From Rostratula benghalensis (Eukaryota; Chordata; Aves; Charadriiformes; Rostratulidae): 64,000 nucleotides of DNA. Positions 1-9,780 of this stretch are shown here, piece after piece. The DNA lies in assembly GCA_013399305.1 (NCBI GenBank), contig VXAI01000009.1, positions 1,237,645-1,301,644 of the forward strand, written 5' to 3'. How positions within the stretch are numbered: position 1 is the first letter of the stretch; every line of letters begins with the position of its first letter. Under the pieces are notes generated by a model. The model searched no databases, was not told the origin of the DNA, and saw only the letters and a program-made list of their open reading frames with translations. The translations under genes and the position numbers were made by a program.

Positions 1-1930
1 TAGGAGTTTTGTGGCGGAGCGCAGGTAGAGGGGCCTCGCTGGGAAGGCAGCCCCGGTCCAACTTGTCGTGACGGTTGCTTTTACAAAGGGGACCTAGAGG
101 TAAAGACTGAGTGACTTCTGAAGAATTTCAGTCCTTTCATGGCCGTGTCGGGAGCAAAGCTGAGAATTTTTTTTTTCTTTTCTGTCTGACCCGCTGTTCC
201 TCTCATGATCCCCTTCAGGGAAAAAAAAAAAAAAAAAGAAAACCCTCCAAACCCTAAGTAAATGGTAATGCTGTTTATATGTATCAAATGTGTACAGAGA
301 CCTGACCCAGTACGGCTGTTCCTATGAGGTAGAGAGATTACCGTCTCTGGCAAAGTGGTGAATAATACGAAATGACTTTTTTTTTTTTTTTTTTTTTCTG
401 GCTGCAAGCACATTAGGGAGCAGGTAAGGTCAAAGTTTTCTATATCCTATGTCTATCTCTCGAAGGCTTCTGGTCAGCTATATAAATAAGACGGCGAATA
501 AGATGCATTGCTGTAGAAAGAAAGAGAAAATCGTTTTGATGTTTGAAACAACTTACTATACAGAACATTTCTTGGGAAACCCAGAGATGAAAACGTTAAC
601 TATGACATTTAATGTTCGATGTAAAGGTTTTTGTTAAGGGGAGGGTGGAGAGGGAAATTGGTATTTTTTTTCACAATGACACAGACATTAAGAAGCAGAC
701 ATGTACAAATGGCCGAATGCATTACCTAAGAAAGAGAGTATGAGCCCACTGTCCCGAGCCGGTGCACAGAAATTGAAAAAAAGTTAAAAAGGTATATTCT
801 AAAAATATTTACCAAGTGATTAACGATAGCTCATGCCAACAACTAAGTTTGAATAGGACGGCTGCTGTTTTCTGAGTTACATTTCTATTCGTTAAACACA
901 ACGCGACTTTCCGAGTAATTTTAAAATAGTTTGTAGGTTGTGCCTCTTTAGCAAGTGAATTTACATAGCTGATTTTAGTGAACGTGTGCGACTTATTGCA
1001 TTCATTTAATGAGGACTCCCCGTGTTATGCAGAATAGCGTTTCATCGATACAGAGGCTCCTTAAAGTGTACAGGAAAAGAATAAAGCTCATGTACATGAG
1101 GTTGGGGGGGTTTGTGGAGGCTTTCTTTTTTGTTTGTGTTTGGCTTTTTGGTAGTTCTGTTTGTTAGTTTTGGTTGTTATTTTTTTTTTTAATAGAAAGT
1201 TAGTTGCAATGCTTAGAAAACTAAGCAAGGTATGAGACCTTCACTTCTATCTGTTCTAGTGAATTTCATCGGAGTCCATCTTCTCTATCAAGTAAATTTG
1301 GGCAAATAATAACATGCTAGAAGGCGACAAACTTACATACACCTGGGATCTTGGAGGGAACAGACTTTTTTGCTTCATATCAAAGGTGTTGCTGAAGTGG
1401 CTGAGTTCATTTCAGTGTGTTACTGACCTAATAATGTGACTCTAGGACACTGTTCTTTGGGAGTTTCTCTCAGTGCTTTTGTTCCTTAAACTTTTTGTTG
1501 TCGCTAGTGCTGTTTTGTCAGAGAAGCTCTTAAAAATATTACTTTTTTCTTGACTACCTTCTTGGACCGGGCTTTTCTTCTAAACCTGCGCGTTACTTCG
1601 GCAACGCACTGTTGCTGCTGCGAAATGGAGTGCACGAAGCTCCCCGTCTCCTGCACCCCTCTCTGCACTAGTTCACAAGAGAGGAAAAAAACACCCAAAC
1701 AAGTGGATGACCGATACAGAACGTTTAGTCTATGTACGCGCGTCTGTACACGAATTATACCTATAGATGTGTGCATCTGATAGTGTACAGGGAGGAACTG
1801 ATGTGTCCGGCATGAAGTGTGGGGTCTGGGCAGCAGAGGCAGGCAGGGATGGGAAAAGTCTTACTTTTCAAAGCAAGCGTTGCGCTCCAGCCCGCTCTTC
1901 TTTTTACACCGAGGACATCTTCCCGTGATT
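1..1930. other. CpG-retaining noncoding flank
   Basis: No recognisable exon or RNA gene. The stretch is AT-leaning and contains an A run at 221-237 and a T run at 377-397, plus T-rich and TTTG-rich DNA near 1120-1190. CpG dinucleotides remain frequent despite the AT richness, for example around 880-1050 and 1730-1750. This suggests germline hypomethylation rather than ordinary intergenic DNA. Short open frames here are broken by homopolymers and look accidental. Confidence 0.5.
690..1090. other. Candidate conserved noncoding block
   Basis: An AT-rich stretch free of visible transposon sequence that keeps about ten CpGs (for example AACGATAG, ACGCGAC, TCATCGATA) and carries homeodomain- and forkhead-like words such as AATATTTAC, GTGATTAACG and TTTAATGAG. 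This texture fits a conserved regulatory element next to a CpG island cluster. Conservation itself was not observed. Confidence 0.3.
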
Positions 1931-2560
1931 TGCCGCCTTTGCCCACCCCAGGATGCCCCGAAGGGACAGGACGGGAGGGCGCCGGGCTCCCTGCGGGCAG
2001 CGCCGCAGACCCCAGCGGGGCTCCGGCTGTGCTGCCCCTCCGCCGCCTACCAAAAAACCCCCAAAACCCAACAAACCCCGGCACGACAAAGTTGCCGAAA
2101 GTGCTCAGGTCGCAGTTCTCCTTCGAGGGGAACGAGCCTGATCCTGCCCATTTACCAGCGGGGCTCCGCGGCTGGGGGGTTTCTGGCGTGCGGGGGTCAG
2201 GCTGTCTCCCAGCCCCGGCTGCTCCGCTGCCCGCGGGATCCGGGAGCAGCCCGGCAAAGCTCCCCCGCCCGCGGGCTACCGGAGACCGAAGGCAGCGCCT
2301 GCCTCACTCTTTATGTTTTAAATGCCAGCTAAGGCAGCCTCTGCCTGCGCTGCCAGGCTGCCAGGCTGCAGGTGCTGCCGGGCAGATCCAGCTGTGCGCA
2401 CCCACCGCCTCTCTCGTCCTTGGCAGAAGGGGCGATGCCCAGGCAGGAGGGCTGCAAACGCCGGGCCAGGATCCCCTTTGACTTTCGTCCAAGCGCTTGC
2501 TCCCAAACGCCCTGACAAGGTGTTGACCGCCTATGGCGCTTTGCCATAGCTAGGGCGAGT
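1930..2560. promoter_or_regulatory. CpG island A
   Basis: Dense G+C with many CpGs from about 1930, densest at 1950-2330. Open frames exist on both strands, as expected where stops are rare. Their translations are low-complexity Pro/Ala/Gly/Arg text without a homeodomain, zinc finger, bHLH or other recognisable motif. It is read as a promoter- or enhancer-type island, not as coding sequence. A first exon or 5' UTR of an unidentified transcript cannot be excluded. Confidence 0.65.
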
Positions 2561-2689
2561 GGCATGGGGCTCGGGGACCCGGTACTGCCCCGTCACTACA
2601 ACACACATCACACTTGCCTAGCGGGGTAATGGCAGGGAAGTGCGTGGCACCTCCGTGGTAACCCAAAAAAGATCGAGGACGGGATGCGG

Positions 2690-3195
2690 CCGGATGAGTT
2701 TCCGTCTTCGCAAAGGTACTGTGCAAGTGCGGGGAAGGAAGGAAAGAGGACAGGTCCCAGCACTGGCATCTTTCCACGCTGGCAGAGCTTTCCGGTGCAG
2801 CCACTTTCGCGGGAGCCGGCTGGGGGGTACCGGGCCGCCGTTCCCCTCGCGGTGCCCGGGGAAGCGGCACCCCCGGCCCCTGCCTACCCGGCCAGCCCAG
2901 CAGCGGGGGCGCAGGACTGGGCACTCGCACCCCTTCCCAACTCGGGTTTCGTTTGGTTGGTCGAGCTGAGGGGAAAACAACTCCCGAGGAAGCACCCGAG
3001 AAAGTTTGGGCGTGCTCGCCCCGAGCTGCGGCGCGGGGTGGGAGCGGGGCAGCCCGGGCCGTGCGTGCGGGGACGGGACTGTCTCCCCTCCTTGGGGCAC
3101 GCACCCCGCTTGCTGCCGCCGATTTCTCTCTCCCCCGGGCGCGGGGGGCTGCCCGCTTTCTGCCCAGTGCAGATCTCCCTTTTCTCTCCCCGCTT
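2690..3195. promoter_or_regulatory. CpG island B
   Basis: Second GC-rich, CpG-dense segment, separated from island A by a less GC-rich stretch at about 2565-2690. Overlapping open frames on both strands (for example minus strand 2550-3104 and plus strand 2684-3226) have the composition expected of random GC-rich DNA and no recognisable domain. It ends abruptly at about 3190 where AT-rich sequence resumes. Confidence 0.65.
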
Positions 3196-3289
3196 TTTAA
3201 TCACCCTTCTGAATTTGAATGGATAATTCTTTGGAAGATATGACAGGGTTTAAAGCTCTCATTACATATCAATAGACGGAACCTTTGCA

Positions 3290-3735
3290 TGGAGGTTGTC
3301 CTCATTCTTCAGTGTGTGAGCAAGAGCTCCCTGGCTCTGGCTTTTTCCGTGGACACACACTCAGATTACCCAGGCTGGTTCTCTTTAAATAGTGGCTCAC
3401 GAAGCAGAACCCAGACGTGGGGTTTGTGTTGACCTGTGGGGCTCGGGAGGGTGCTGGTGGATCGTGTATTTTTGTGCCTGGTGTCACGGGGAAGCCGTGC
3501 GTGGGGGTGGCGGGGCGCTGGGACACGCCGTGCTCGTGTGGCAGTGGCAAGGGCGAGGGGCTGAAGCTGCGCTGCCGTGGGGAGGGCGGGCGTGTCCGTG
3601 TCGTGGAAGTCCGGGCACGACGTGGGCTGCGCACGGCGTAGGCTCCGCGGTAGTGGCTGAAGGTGTACGCGCTGGGGAGGGGTGGCGGAGGAGTGTGTGT
3701 GTGTGTGTGTGTGTGTGTGTAGCGGGGGAGGGGGT
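3290..3735. promoter_or_regulatory. GC/GT-skewed island with microsatellite
   Basis: A strongly strand-asymmetric segment: the plus strand is rich in G and T (GTG, GGGG) from about 3400 to 3735 and contains many CpGs. It ends in a (GT)n microsatellite. G/T skew downstream of a CpG island promoter is a known correlate of R-loop formation on transcribed templates, so plus-strand transcription through here is possible but unproven. Confidence 0.4.
3693..3720. repeat. (GT)14 microsatellite
   Basis: Uninterrupted GT dinucleotide run of 28 bases, followed by a G-rich tail. It is likely polymorphic and creates artificial Val/Cys-repeat open frames (Thr/His on the other strand). Confidence 0.97.
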
Positions 3736-3739
3736 GTTT

Positions 3740-4290
3740 GTGTGTCAGTGCATCGCCCTTCCACAATGGCAGCGTAATTATCTAGCTGAAACATTCTCAA
3801 ATGGCAAAAAGTTGCAAAATAGATCGACCTCCCTGAGATGAGAAGAAGCCAGTTTCAGAGCTGTGCAACCATCATGCTTTTTTTTCAATACATTTTAAAC
3901 AAGAGGATCTAGCGGGTGATTCCGATTCAATACACATAATCAGTTTGGAAGTCCTATTTCCATTTGAAAACAGGCCTATTTGCAATCATGAGGGCCGGAC
4001 ATGCTGGAAGATAGAGCTCGCATTCAGAGTAGGTAGTAGGTGAGAGAATCTACAGACAAGCACCAAATATTTTATTCCCGCTGCAGACCTTTTACAAGAT
4101 GCTTTAATCATGATGTATTTTTAATCTAATATTCTCTTTGAAAATATGACTTAATTGCTTTAGAAAGCAAGGTTTTGACCTACAGCGAGACTCCCCGTTG
4201 GGGGGAAAAAAAACACCAACCAAGAAAAGAATGGTGATTGGAAAAGCATGTTGATTGTCCTATCAGTCTCTTAGGGTTAACAGTCATTTA
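3740..4290. other. Candidate conserved noncoding element between islands
   Basis: About 550 bases of balanced composition between CpG islands with no transposon similarity. Homeobox-type words are dense: GCGTAATTATC (about 3771), CATAATCAG, GCAATCATG, TTTAATCATG, GACTTAATTGC and TTTAATC. Retained CpGs and many distinct non-repetitive words fit a developmental enhancer or conserved promoter-proximal element. No exon reading is visible. Confidence 0.4.
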
Positions 4291-4381
4291 ATCAAGAATA
4301 CACCGGGTAAATGAGTCCGTGGAAAATGGGAACTTGTTTTTTTGTAAGGTGAGGCCCGAAGGAAGGACAGCTGCACAGGAG

Positions 4382-4388
4382 TATAAAG
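4382..4388 (+). promoter_or_regulatory. Possible TATA box at island edge
   Basis: TATAAAG inside the sequence AGTATAAAGAGAAGC, lying just before a GC-rich island. A start site about 25-30 bases downstream would fall near 4410. No initiator or downstream coding exon was identified, so the call rests on motif and context only. Confidence 0.25.
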
Positions 4389-4394
4389 AGAAGC

Positions 4395-4840
4395 TAGCAC
4401 CAGCCGAGCCCAGAAGCCGGCAGCAAAGCCAGCCCTGCCCCGGAGAAGCTCCATCCGCCGGGGCGCGGCGCCCAGGGCAGCCCACGTCCTCCGCAGCAAA
4501 CCGGGGCTGCCCGCGGTCCTGTCCCGCGGAGAGAGCCGGGGAAAGGATGCACAAAAGCCAGACCGCAGAGCCGGTGGGGTGATTTGGCCTTAGGGATGGC
4601 AGACATCTCCCCAACCCCCCTTTTCCCCCCACCTCGCCCTCCGCAATCCTTGCTCCGAGCGGGCACCGCGCTTCCCCGCCTCTGCTTGCTCTGGAGCATT
4701 TCTCTTATCCCTCAAGTGCCCGAAGGCAAGAGAAAGCCAGGAGGCCTACGCGTCCTCCATCGTAATCATCCTGCGGGAGAGGAGCGGGCAGGGAAGTTGA
4801 GGCTCGCCTGCGGGTAACCAATAGCGAAAGAAAGGCTCTC
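4395..4840. promoter_or_regulatory. CpG island C
   Basis: GC-rich, CpG-dense stretch with pyrimidine-rich parts (about 4605-4640). It is preceded by a TATA-like motif at 4382 and ends with a CCAAT box (4818-4822, TAACCAATAG). The arrangement is promoter-like, but no coding exon or known protein is visible on either strand. Confidence 0.55.
4818..4822 (+). promoter_or_regulatory. CCAAT box
   Basis: TAACCAATAGCG closely fits the NF-Y consensus (RRCCAATSR-like). It lies at the boundary between CpG islands C and D, a typical place for a functional CCAAT box. Confidence 0.35.
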
Positions 4841-4905
4841 CCGACACCGCACATAGCACATTAATTGGTATTTCCGATTTCCCTCATTTACTTGTTTATG
4901 TGACT
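4840..4905. other. AT-rich linker with homeodomain and forkhead-like sites
   Basis: Between two islands lies a short AT-rich patch with CATTAATTGG (homeodomain-like) and CTTGTTTATGTG (forkhead-like). Its compact site cluster flanked by CpG islands suggests a promoter-proximal regulatory segment. Confidence 0.3.
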
Positions 4906-5660
4906 GTGCGCGCCGCTGACAGCGCGCTGTGGCTGCAGGCAGCGCCCCAGCCCCGGTCCCAGCCCCCCGCCCCGTTTTCTGCTTGGATTTTGAAAGCAGA
5001 CACTTGCTTCTTGCAGCTCATAACCGTGGCCCGTCCCAGTCCCAGCAGCCCTACTTTCCCCGGCTCCCACCCTCCGCCGCACTGTTTTATTCTCTTCCAC
5101 TTCAAAGGGCCAAATCAGCTCTCGGGAAGGGGGTGGGGTGGGGGGAGTAAATAAATAAATATTTTAATAAATAAGGAAATGTCGCAGAAAGCTGAATTAG
5201 CCCTACAAGAGGTACAAACTGTTATTACTGACTTGCAAACCGCACGCACACCGACGAGTATGGCAGGCGGGGTTGTGCAGAGCCCCGTCCTCCCCAGCAC
5301 CGTTTGGGCACCCACCCGGGGTGTCCCCCCCATCCCGCTGGCTCCGCGGGAAGGGCAGCTTCGGGCAGAGGTCAGGGTCCCCGCTGCTCCCAGCTCCTTC
5401 TCCCCGCGGCTCCCAGAGCCTCCCCGCACCACCGTGCAAGTCGCCCTTTCCTCGGCAAGAAAGAAAGAGCAGGGAAACTTTTCTCCATTGGGGTTTCTAC
5501 CTTGCTCTCCCCAGGCCGCCAAGGAAGGACCCCACACTCCCCTCTCCGCTCCAGCTAATTAGCTCTGAGCCCTAATTAGGGCTGGGGCCAGACGGCCCGG
5601 CAAGGGGTCGGGTGCAGGAGGCCCTGCAGGGCTGCGCTCGGTGTTTTGAAGCTTTTCCTC
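4905..5660. promoter_or_regulatory. CpG island D
   Basis: Two GC-rich lobes (about 4905-5120 and 5255-5660) separated by an AT-rich patch with (AAAT)n-like DNA at 5148-5180. The right lobe ends in two TAATTA palindromes (5553-5583). An open frame from 5179 spans the patch and the right lobe but becomes Pro/Ser/Arg-rich text with no domain, and is not accepted as a gene. Confidence 0.6.
5553..5583. promoter_or_regulatory. Twin perfect palindromes centred on TAATTA
   Basis: AGCTAATTAGCT (5553-5564) and AGCCCTAATTAGGGCT (5568-5583) are both perfect dyads with TAATTA at the centre, 17 bases centre to centre. TAATTA is the core of Antennapedia/LIM/paired-type homeodomain sites. Two dyads inside a CpG island are unlikely to be accidental and suggest a homeodomain-bound regulatory site. 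Confidence 0.5.
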
Positions 5661-6330
5661 CCCGTCCCGAGGTACCACAATGACAAACTTGTTCCGTCCC
5701 GTGTCCCCGTGCCACTCTCCCCCAAAACTCGCCCGCTTCCCCCTACCCACAAACAAGTGGGCGCTGATCGCTCGTGGGACCCTTCCCACGTCCAGCCGGG
5801 AGCTGGGGACGCGGAGCTCATCCCACGAAACAAATTTGGGATGGGGGGAAGCGACTGGACACTTTCAAGACGGAAGGAGGGACGGGGGCTGCCAACTCGG
5901 CGGGCGAGGGCTGCCCGCGGGGGAAGGGCTCCCGACCCGCCGGTGCCCCGGAGCGGCCCGCAGCGCTTGGCGGGGATGATGCACTTGCTGTGCGGGAGGA
6001 GGGTTTCGAGGTCGGTGCCGGTGTTTCCGAGGGAGAACAGCTTTCCTCCAGCCCAGGGGCTGGTGCCGGTTCTTCCACGAAGATCACGGGGTGAGGAGGT
6101 GGGCACGGACGGCAAAAAGGAGGAAGAAAAGGGACCTGTTCTGCATAGGAAAAGTTATTTCCCGGCCCGGACACCGATGGCTTTATTCAAAATATTTGTC
6201 CCACTGAAATATATGTGAGAATCACGGGGAGCAAGGAACAGGTTTTGGCCCCGCGTGTTTTCCTCCTCTCCTCAAGCCACGCCGGTTTGTTGCTTGTTCA
6301 CCCAACTGAATCGTGCCGAATTTCTCACCG
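5660..6330. promoter_or_regulatory. CpG island E
   Basis: Continuation of the GC-rich domain, densest in CpG at about 5880-6110. Open frames on both strands (for example 5646-6218 plus, 5576-6115 minus) lack recognisable domains and appear to be by-products of composition. GC content falls after about 6180 and the island fades by 6330. Confidence 0.6.
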
Positions 6331-8150
6331 CCTGGGAGAAACATTTCTCAGTAGAACAGGGAAACGATTCCGATCCGATTTCCTTTTTACATAATTCCTA
6401 AAGAACAATTTTTTTTTTTTTTTTTTTTTTTCCTTTCGGTGTGAGTCACCAAGATCTGGAAATACATTACCTGTTGTCGGGAGTCAAATCTTTACTCACA
6501 TCCGTAACACAGCCCCGAACCAGAAACAGCCATGTCACCCTCAAAAGCATCATCCGTTCTCCCAAACAGATGGTAGCTCCTCTTGTCATTTTAAGAATGA
6601 CATCCCCCCAACCCCCCCTCCTCCGTCCCACACTTCGGCTCCCCCGGTGCATATTACACTCTAAGAAAACTCGCGGTCCATCAACAAGTGACCCGTTTAT
6701 TTTATTATCAGGGATTTTCAAGGGAGAAATGGAAGGGCTGATCTCACAGCGGTTAGGCAGTGCAAGATTCCCACTTAACCCAATCGGCGCCTCGCAAGTG
6801 GGAGACCGCGGGGCTGCGACCCCATTTACTGGCACGACGGGGCTCCAAGGCTGCGCCCCCAGAGCCCTCCCCCGGCAACGGGAACGGGCCAGCATCTTAC
6901 CAACCAAAGTCACCGGTGCCACAAATGCTTGTGTGTCCCCCCCCGTGTTAATAGAGATTTTCCGCAAAAGTAGGGTGTGCGCGTCTACATTGAGGCGTGC
7001 GTCGGTGCGTGTTTGCACACGAGTGTGTTCCTGTAGAAAAAAAGCCATTACTTTCGTGTTAAATTTTAATCATTCAAAGATACAACACAGAGCCTCGCTA
7101 AATCAGGGTGAGATCTGCCAGGAGACAGAGGTGATCAATATAGAGAGAGTTGGGGGGGGGGGGGGGGGGAAAGAAAAAAAAAGGGAAAAAAGAAAGATAT
7201 GATCTCATTAAAAACAAAACTTTGGAGAGGAGAGTATCCTGGAATAGGTTGGGTATTTCTGTGTATCGCTTGCCAACGCGCAGCCGGAGTTTTTAGTCCT
7301 CTTTATTTAGATATTCGTTTGATTTAAATATTCACTTCTGGACACTGGTCCAACTACCGACAAGATGGAGATATTTGAAGGTATTTTGACAAGGTACCGA
7401 GCGTTGTTTTGAGGTTCCTGCATGCGTTTTAAAATTAGGGAACCTGGGGGAAAAAAAAAAAAAAAAAGTGAAACATGCAGCCGTCCAAATAATTAACGTT
7501 TAAAAATATTAAATCTGTTGCTAATATTTCGAAGAACAAAGGGATGGATGGATAATTCTCTTGCTGAATGAATACAAAGTAAATACCAAAGCATCTGGAG
7601 GACTAAAAAAGAGCAGATGATGGATTTTATTAAATATTTCACATACAAAAAAATATATATACCTTTTATATGTACTTGTCCTTAACCTTTAAAAGCAACT
7701 GCTGTAAATACAAGATCCGTACTTTCTCTAATAGATTTTACTAGGAGCTGGTGACAGAGAACTGATTTCTTTTCTATTAGGCTTTAGTACATCTTTGTTG
7801 AAGGCCTGCAGAATGACCAGGGATTAGATTTGCATCTCTTAGACTCCCTGTGTGGTCTTTGTAAGAAGCTTGTAACTGTTAAAAATGACTTGTTAGGAAG
7901 CGTGTGGGCTCTCATCTCTTTCCTTTTGACAGAATGATTGTGAAATTCAGATTGTTCTTATAGGCTTTAGCCTGCAGATTCCACCTGAACCTTAAGCAAT
8001 TAGAGCCTAATCTCAGTGCAATCATATTTGAGTTAGGATTTGTTGCACTTTGTTTACTTCAATTAAAAAACTACGGAATATTTCGGAGCAGTTTTTAAGT
8101 GATATTCTCGAGGCATTAGCTAATTTTTTTCAGACCCTGAATGTTAGCCT
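6330..8150. other. CpG-retaining inter-island noncoding DNA
   Basis: No recognisable gene. Contents include a T run (6409-6431), a moderately GC-rich patch at about 6600-6950, a G18 run opening a purine tract (7152-7197) and an A run (7451-7467). Two AT-rich but CpG-keeping, transposon-free blocks look conserved: about 7260-7440 and 7900-8120 (words such as GCAATTAGAGCCTAATC and CACTTTGTTTAC). The 253-codon open frame at 6441-7202 ends in the G/A homopolymers and has no known domain. Confidence 0.45.
7152..7197 (+). repeat. G18 run and purine tract
   Basis: Eighteen consecutive G followed by an A-rich, all-purine stretch to 7197. Such tracts can adopt triplex or G-quadruplex structures and are error-prone in sequencing, so the exact G count should be treated with caution. 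Confidence 0.9.
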
Positions 8151-8154
8151 CACC

Positions 8155-8565
8155 GCCCCATCGCTCGGCGGTTTGGAGTGCAAAGCACTCGTCGGGTTCC
8201 GCGGGCGGAACTGAAGAGGAAACAGCAGGGAAGAAAAAACAAGCTGAAATTCCTTGCGATGCGGAGGGGAGAAGATGTCCGCTGCATCCCCTTCTTCCTG
8301 GAGCCGGCGGGAGCAGCGCCGTGACCCGGGGCCGGACACCCGCCTCTTAGGAGCGAGAGAATCTCGGGGCGGAGGGGGGGTGGGGGTGGGAAAACCAGCC
8401 CCAGGATCGGGCCCGGGGTTCGTTGATATTAAAGCGGTTGAGGCTGTTGGCGTTTGCGGTAGCCCGGGATGGGTTTGTTCCCGAGGTGAGGCTCCAGGTG
8501 CCCACTTCCCGCCCCCGCCGGCCGCCCGGCCCTTGGGGCACGCTTGTACCTACAGCCCCCGGCAG
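8155..8565. promoter_or_regulatory. CpG island F
   Basis: Compact CpG-dense island between AT-rich flanks, with a strong G-quadruplex motif inside (8366-8390). Open frames of 69-115 codons run on both strands with no recognisable product. A CpG island promoter of an unidentified or noncoding transcript is the simplest reading. Confidence 0.6.
8366..8390 (+). other. G-quadruplex-forming motif
   Basis: Four G runs (4, 7, 5 and 3 Gs) separated by loops of 4, 1 and 1 bases satisfy the canonical G3+N1-7 quadruplex pattern, inside CpG island F. Confidence 0.6.
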
Positions 8566-9730
8566 CTGAAACACACCGCTCGTGTCACACAGCTTCCATA
8601 AAACCACCCCGACAAAACAACACCTAACCACGCCACCTGCCTGTAGTTGCCCGATGCTTTTACCTTTAGGATATAAAATGGGAAAGATATATATTCGGAG
8701 AAATCCTTTTCTCGCTCCGATGATAAGTTGGTGTTTTGCTCAGGTTTCATACGGCCAACTTAAGAAGGATGCTTTTTTGCTACTGACGTTCACATAATTA
8801 AGGTTTTCAAGTACCATCCTTTCACATCAGAACTATTTTCTTTAAACTGAAACGCTTCCTTTCTTTTTCTATTTTCTTTTTTCTTTTTCTTTTTTTTTTT
8901 TTTTTCATCCAGTCATTAGGACTTTTCAGAAAGTCTTTACCAAGTTTCGGTGGATCAAACACGAAACTTTCCAAAAAGCTTTAAAACTTGGGGTCATTTC
9001 GTTAAAAATTTCGGGACAGTTTTTTTCTCCTCACCTAAGACATTTTCCATCCTGTGTCAAGACGGTCTGGGCCCGATTCTGGTCCCAGTCAAGTTACGAC
9101 GCGACAGCTCCTCCTTCTCTCAGCAGAACAGGATCTAGCCCTTCCATGCTAATAGAGGTTTAATAGCATCAGCACATGCCCAACAACTACCATTAGAACC
9201 TTGACCCGGTCAGGTGCAATGATATTACTCCTCCTAAAGTTATCCTGCATTTCCTTGGTGACAGCAAACAGCTCTTTATCACTTCGCACAACCCACAATA
9301 ACCCACAGGCAGTGATACCAATAACCCACTGCTCTTTTGTCATTCGTTTCCCTCGGAAAGTCTACCCTAACAAGTTTTAACGGTAAAAAAAATAAAGAAT
9401 ACTGGTCTGCGTCTTTTAGCCGCGTCAGCCTAAACTGCTCAGAACTTTTTCAGCCCGATAGTGACTGCTGAAGTAAAAGTCACGGTTTAAAAAGTGAGTT
9501 AGTGACCCAGTGAACAGTCTCTGTCCTGATGCTGAGTGCGGAACCGAGCGCTGGAGTGGAACATCAAGAGCTCCTGAGCTCCTGTATGTATCCTGCTCCA
9601 CAACTTTGCTGCTAGGTTGGCTCCGTTTGACCTTAAAACTTATTTACAAGGAATGTTGGGGTAGTCTAGCATTATCACTATAAAAACTTTGTTTCAGGGC
9701 TGTAAGAGGGATACAAGCCAGACCTCCAGA

Positions 9731-9735
<5 letters not shown>
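8565..9735. other. CpG-retaining noncoding DNA at valley edge
   Basis: AT-leaning DNA that still contains frequent CpGs (for example around 8695-8790, 8945-9110 and 9415-9560). It has a pyrimidine/T-rich tract at about 8857-8906 and an ATATAAAA word near 8670. Apart from a small uncharacterised minus-strand open frame (9149-9343) nothing gene-like is seen. CpG frequency drops sharply just after this stretch. Confidence 0.4.
9149..9343 (-). other. Uncharacterised 64-codon open frame
   Basis: An ATG-to-TAG frame of 64 codons on the minus strand with protein-like texture: two hydrophobic segments (about residues 5-18 and 47-64, the latter ending three to four codons after a GH pair) flank a charged middle rich in Lys, Glu, Asp and Arg. 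An in-frame TAG lies seven codons upstream, so the ATG is the only likely start, but its context has C at -3 and is weak. I do not recognise the product. It is single-exon and short enough to occur by chance, so it could be noncoding, a retrocopy fragment or a small membrane microprotein. Confidence 0.15.

Positions 9736-9776
<41 letters not shown>
9735..9776 (+). repeat. T42 homopolymer
   Basis: Forty-two consecutive T. It marks the approximate place where CpG frequency falls to background. It could be the reverse-strand A tail of an old retroinsertion, but no source body is recognisable, and the length is unreliable in most sequencing. Confidence 0.95.

Positions 9777-9780
<4 letters not shown>

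Noticed and set aside
221..397. A17 and T21 runs as a possible retroinsertion or hairpin
   Set aside because: The intervening sequence has no recognisable source, no target duplication is visible, and homopolymers are common across this part of the window.
1817..2481. 220- and 171-codon open frames on the plus strand
   Set aside because: They lie in a CpG island where stops are rare, overlap other frames on both strands, and show no recognisable domain or conserved motif.
2550..3104. 184-codon minus-strand frame, Pro/Arg/Ala-rich
   Set aside because: Its composition mirrors GC-rich DNA, and a 160-codon frame overlaps it in another phase. No domain is visible.
3302..3841. His/Thr- and Val/Cys-repeat frames on both strands
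   Set aside because: The repeats are translations of the (GT)14 microsatellite and the surrounding G/T-skewed DNA.
4030..4055. let-7-like word GTAGGTAGTAGGTGAG
   Set aside because: It does not match the mature let-7 sequence beyond GGTAGTAGG, and no complementary arm forms a precursor hairpin.
5179..5562. Frame with a protein-like first 30 residues
   Set aside because: It becomes Pro/Ser/Arg-rich on entering the CpG island, overlaps several other frames and matches nothing I recognise.
5576..6218. 179-codon minus and 190-codon plus frames
   Set aside because: They are mutually overlapping products of high GC with no homeodomain, zinc finger or other motif expected of a developmental gene.
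6441..7202. Longest open frame of the window, 253 codons
   Set aside because: It starts beside a T run and ends in G and A homopolymers. Its content is basic and Ser/Pro-rich without any domain, and frame identity depends on unreliable homopolymer lengths.
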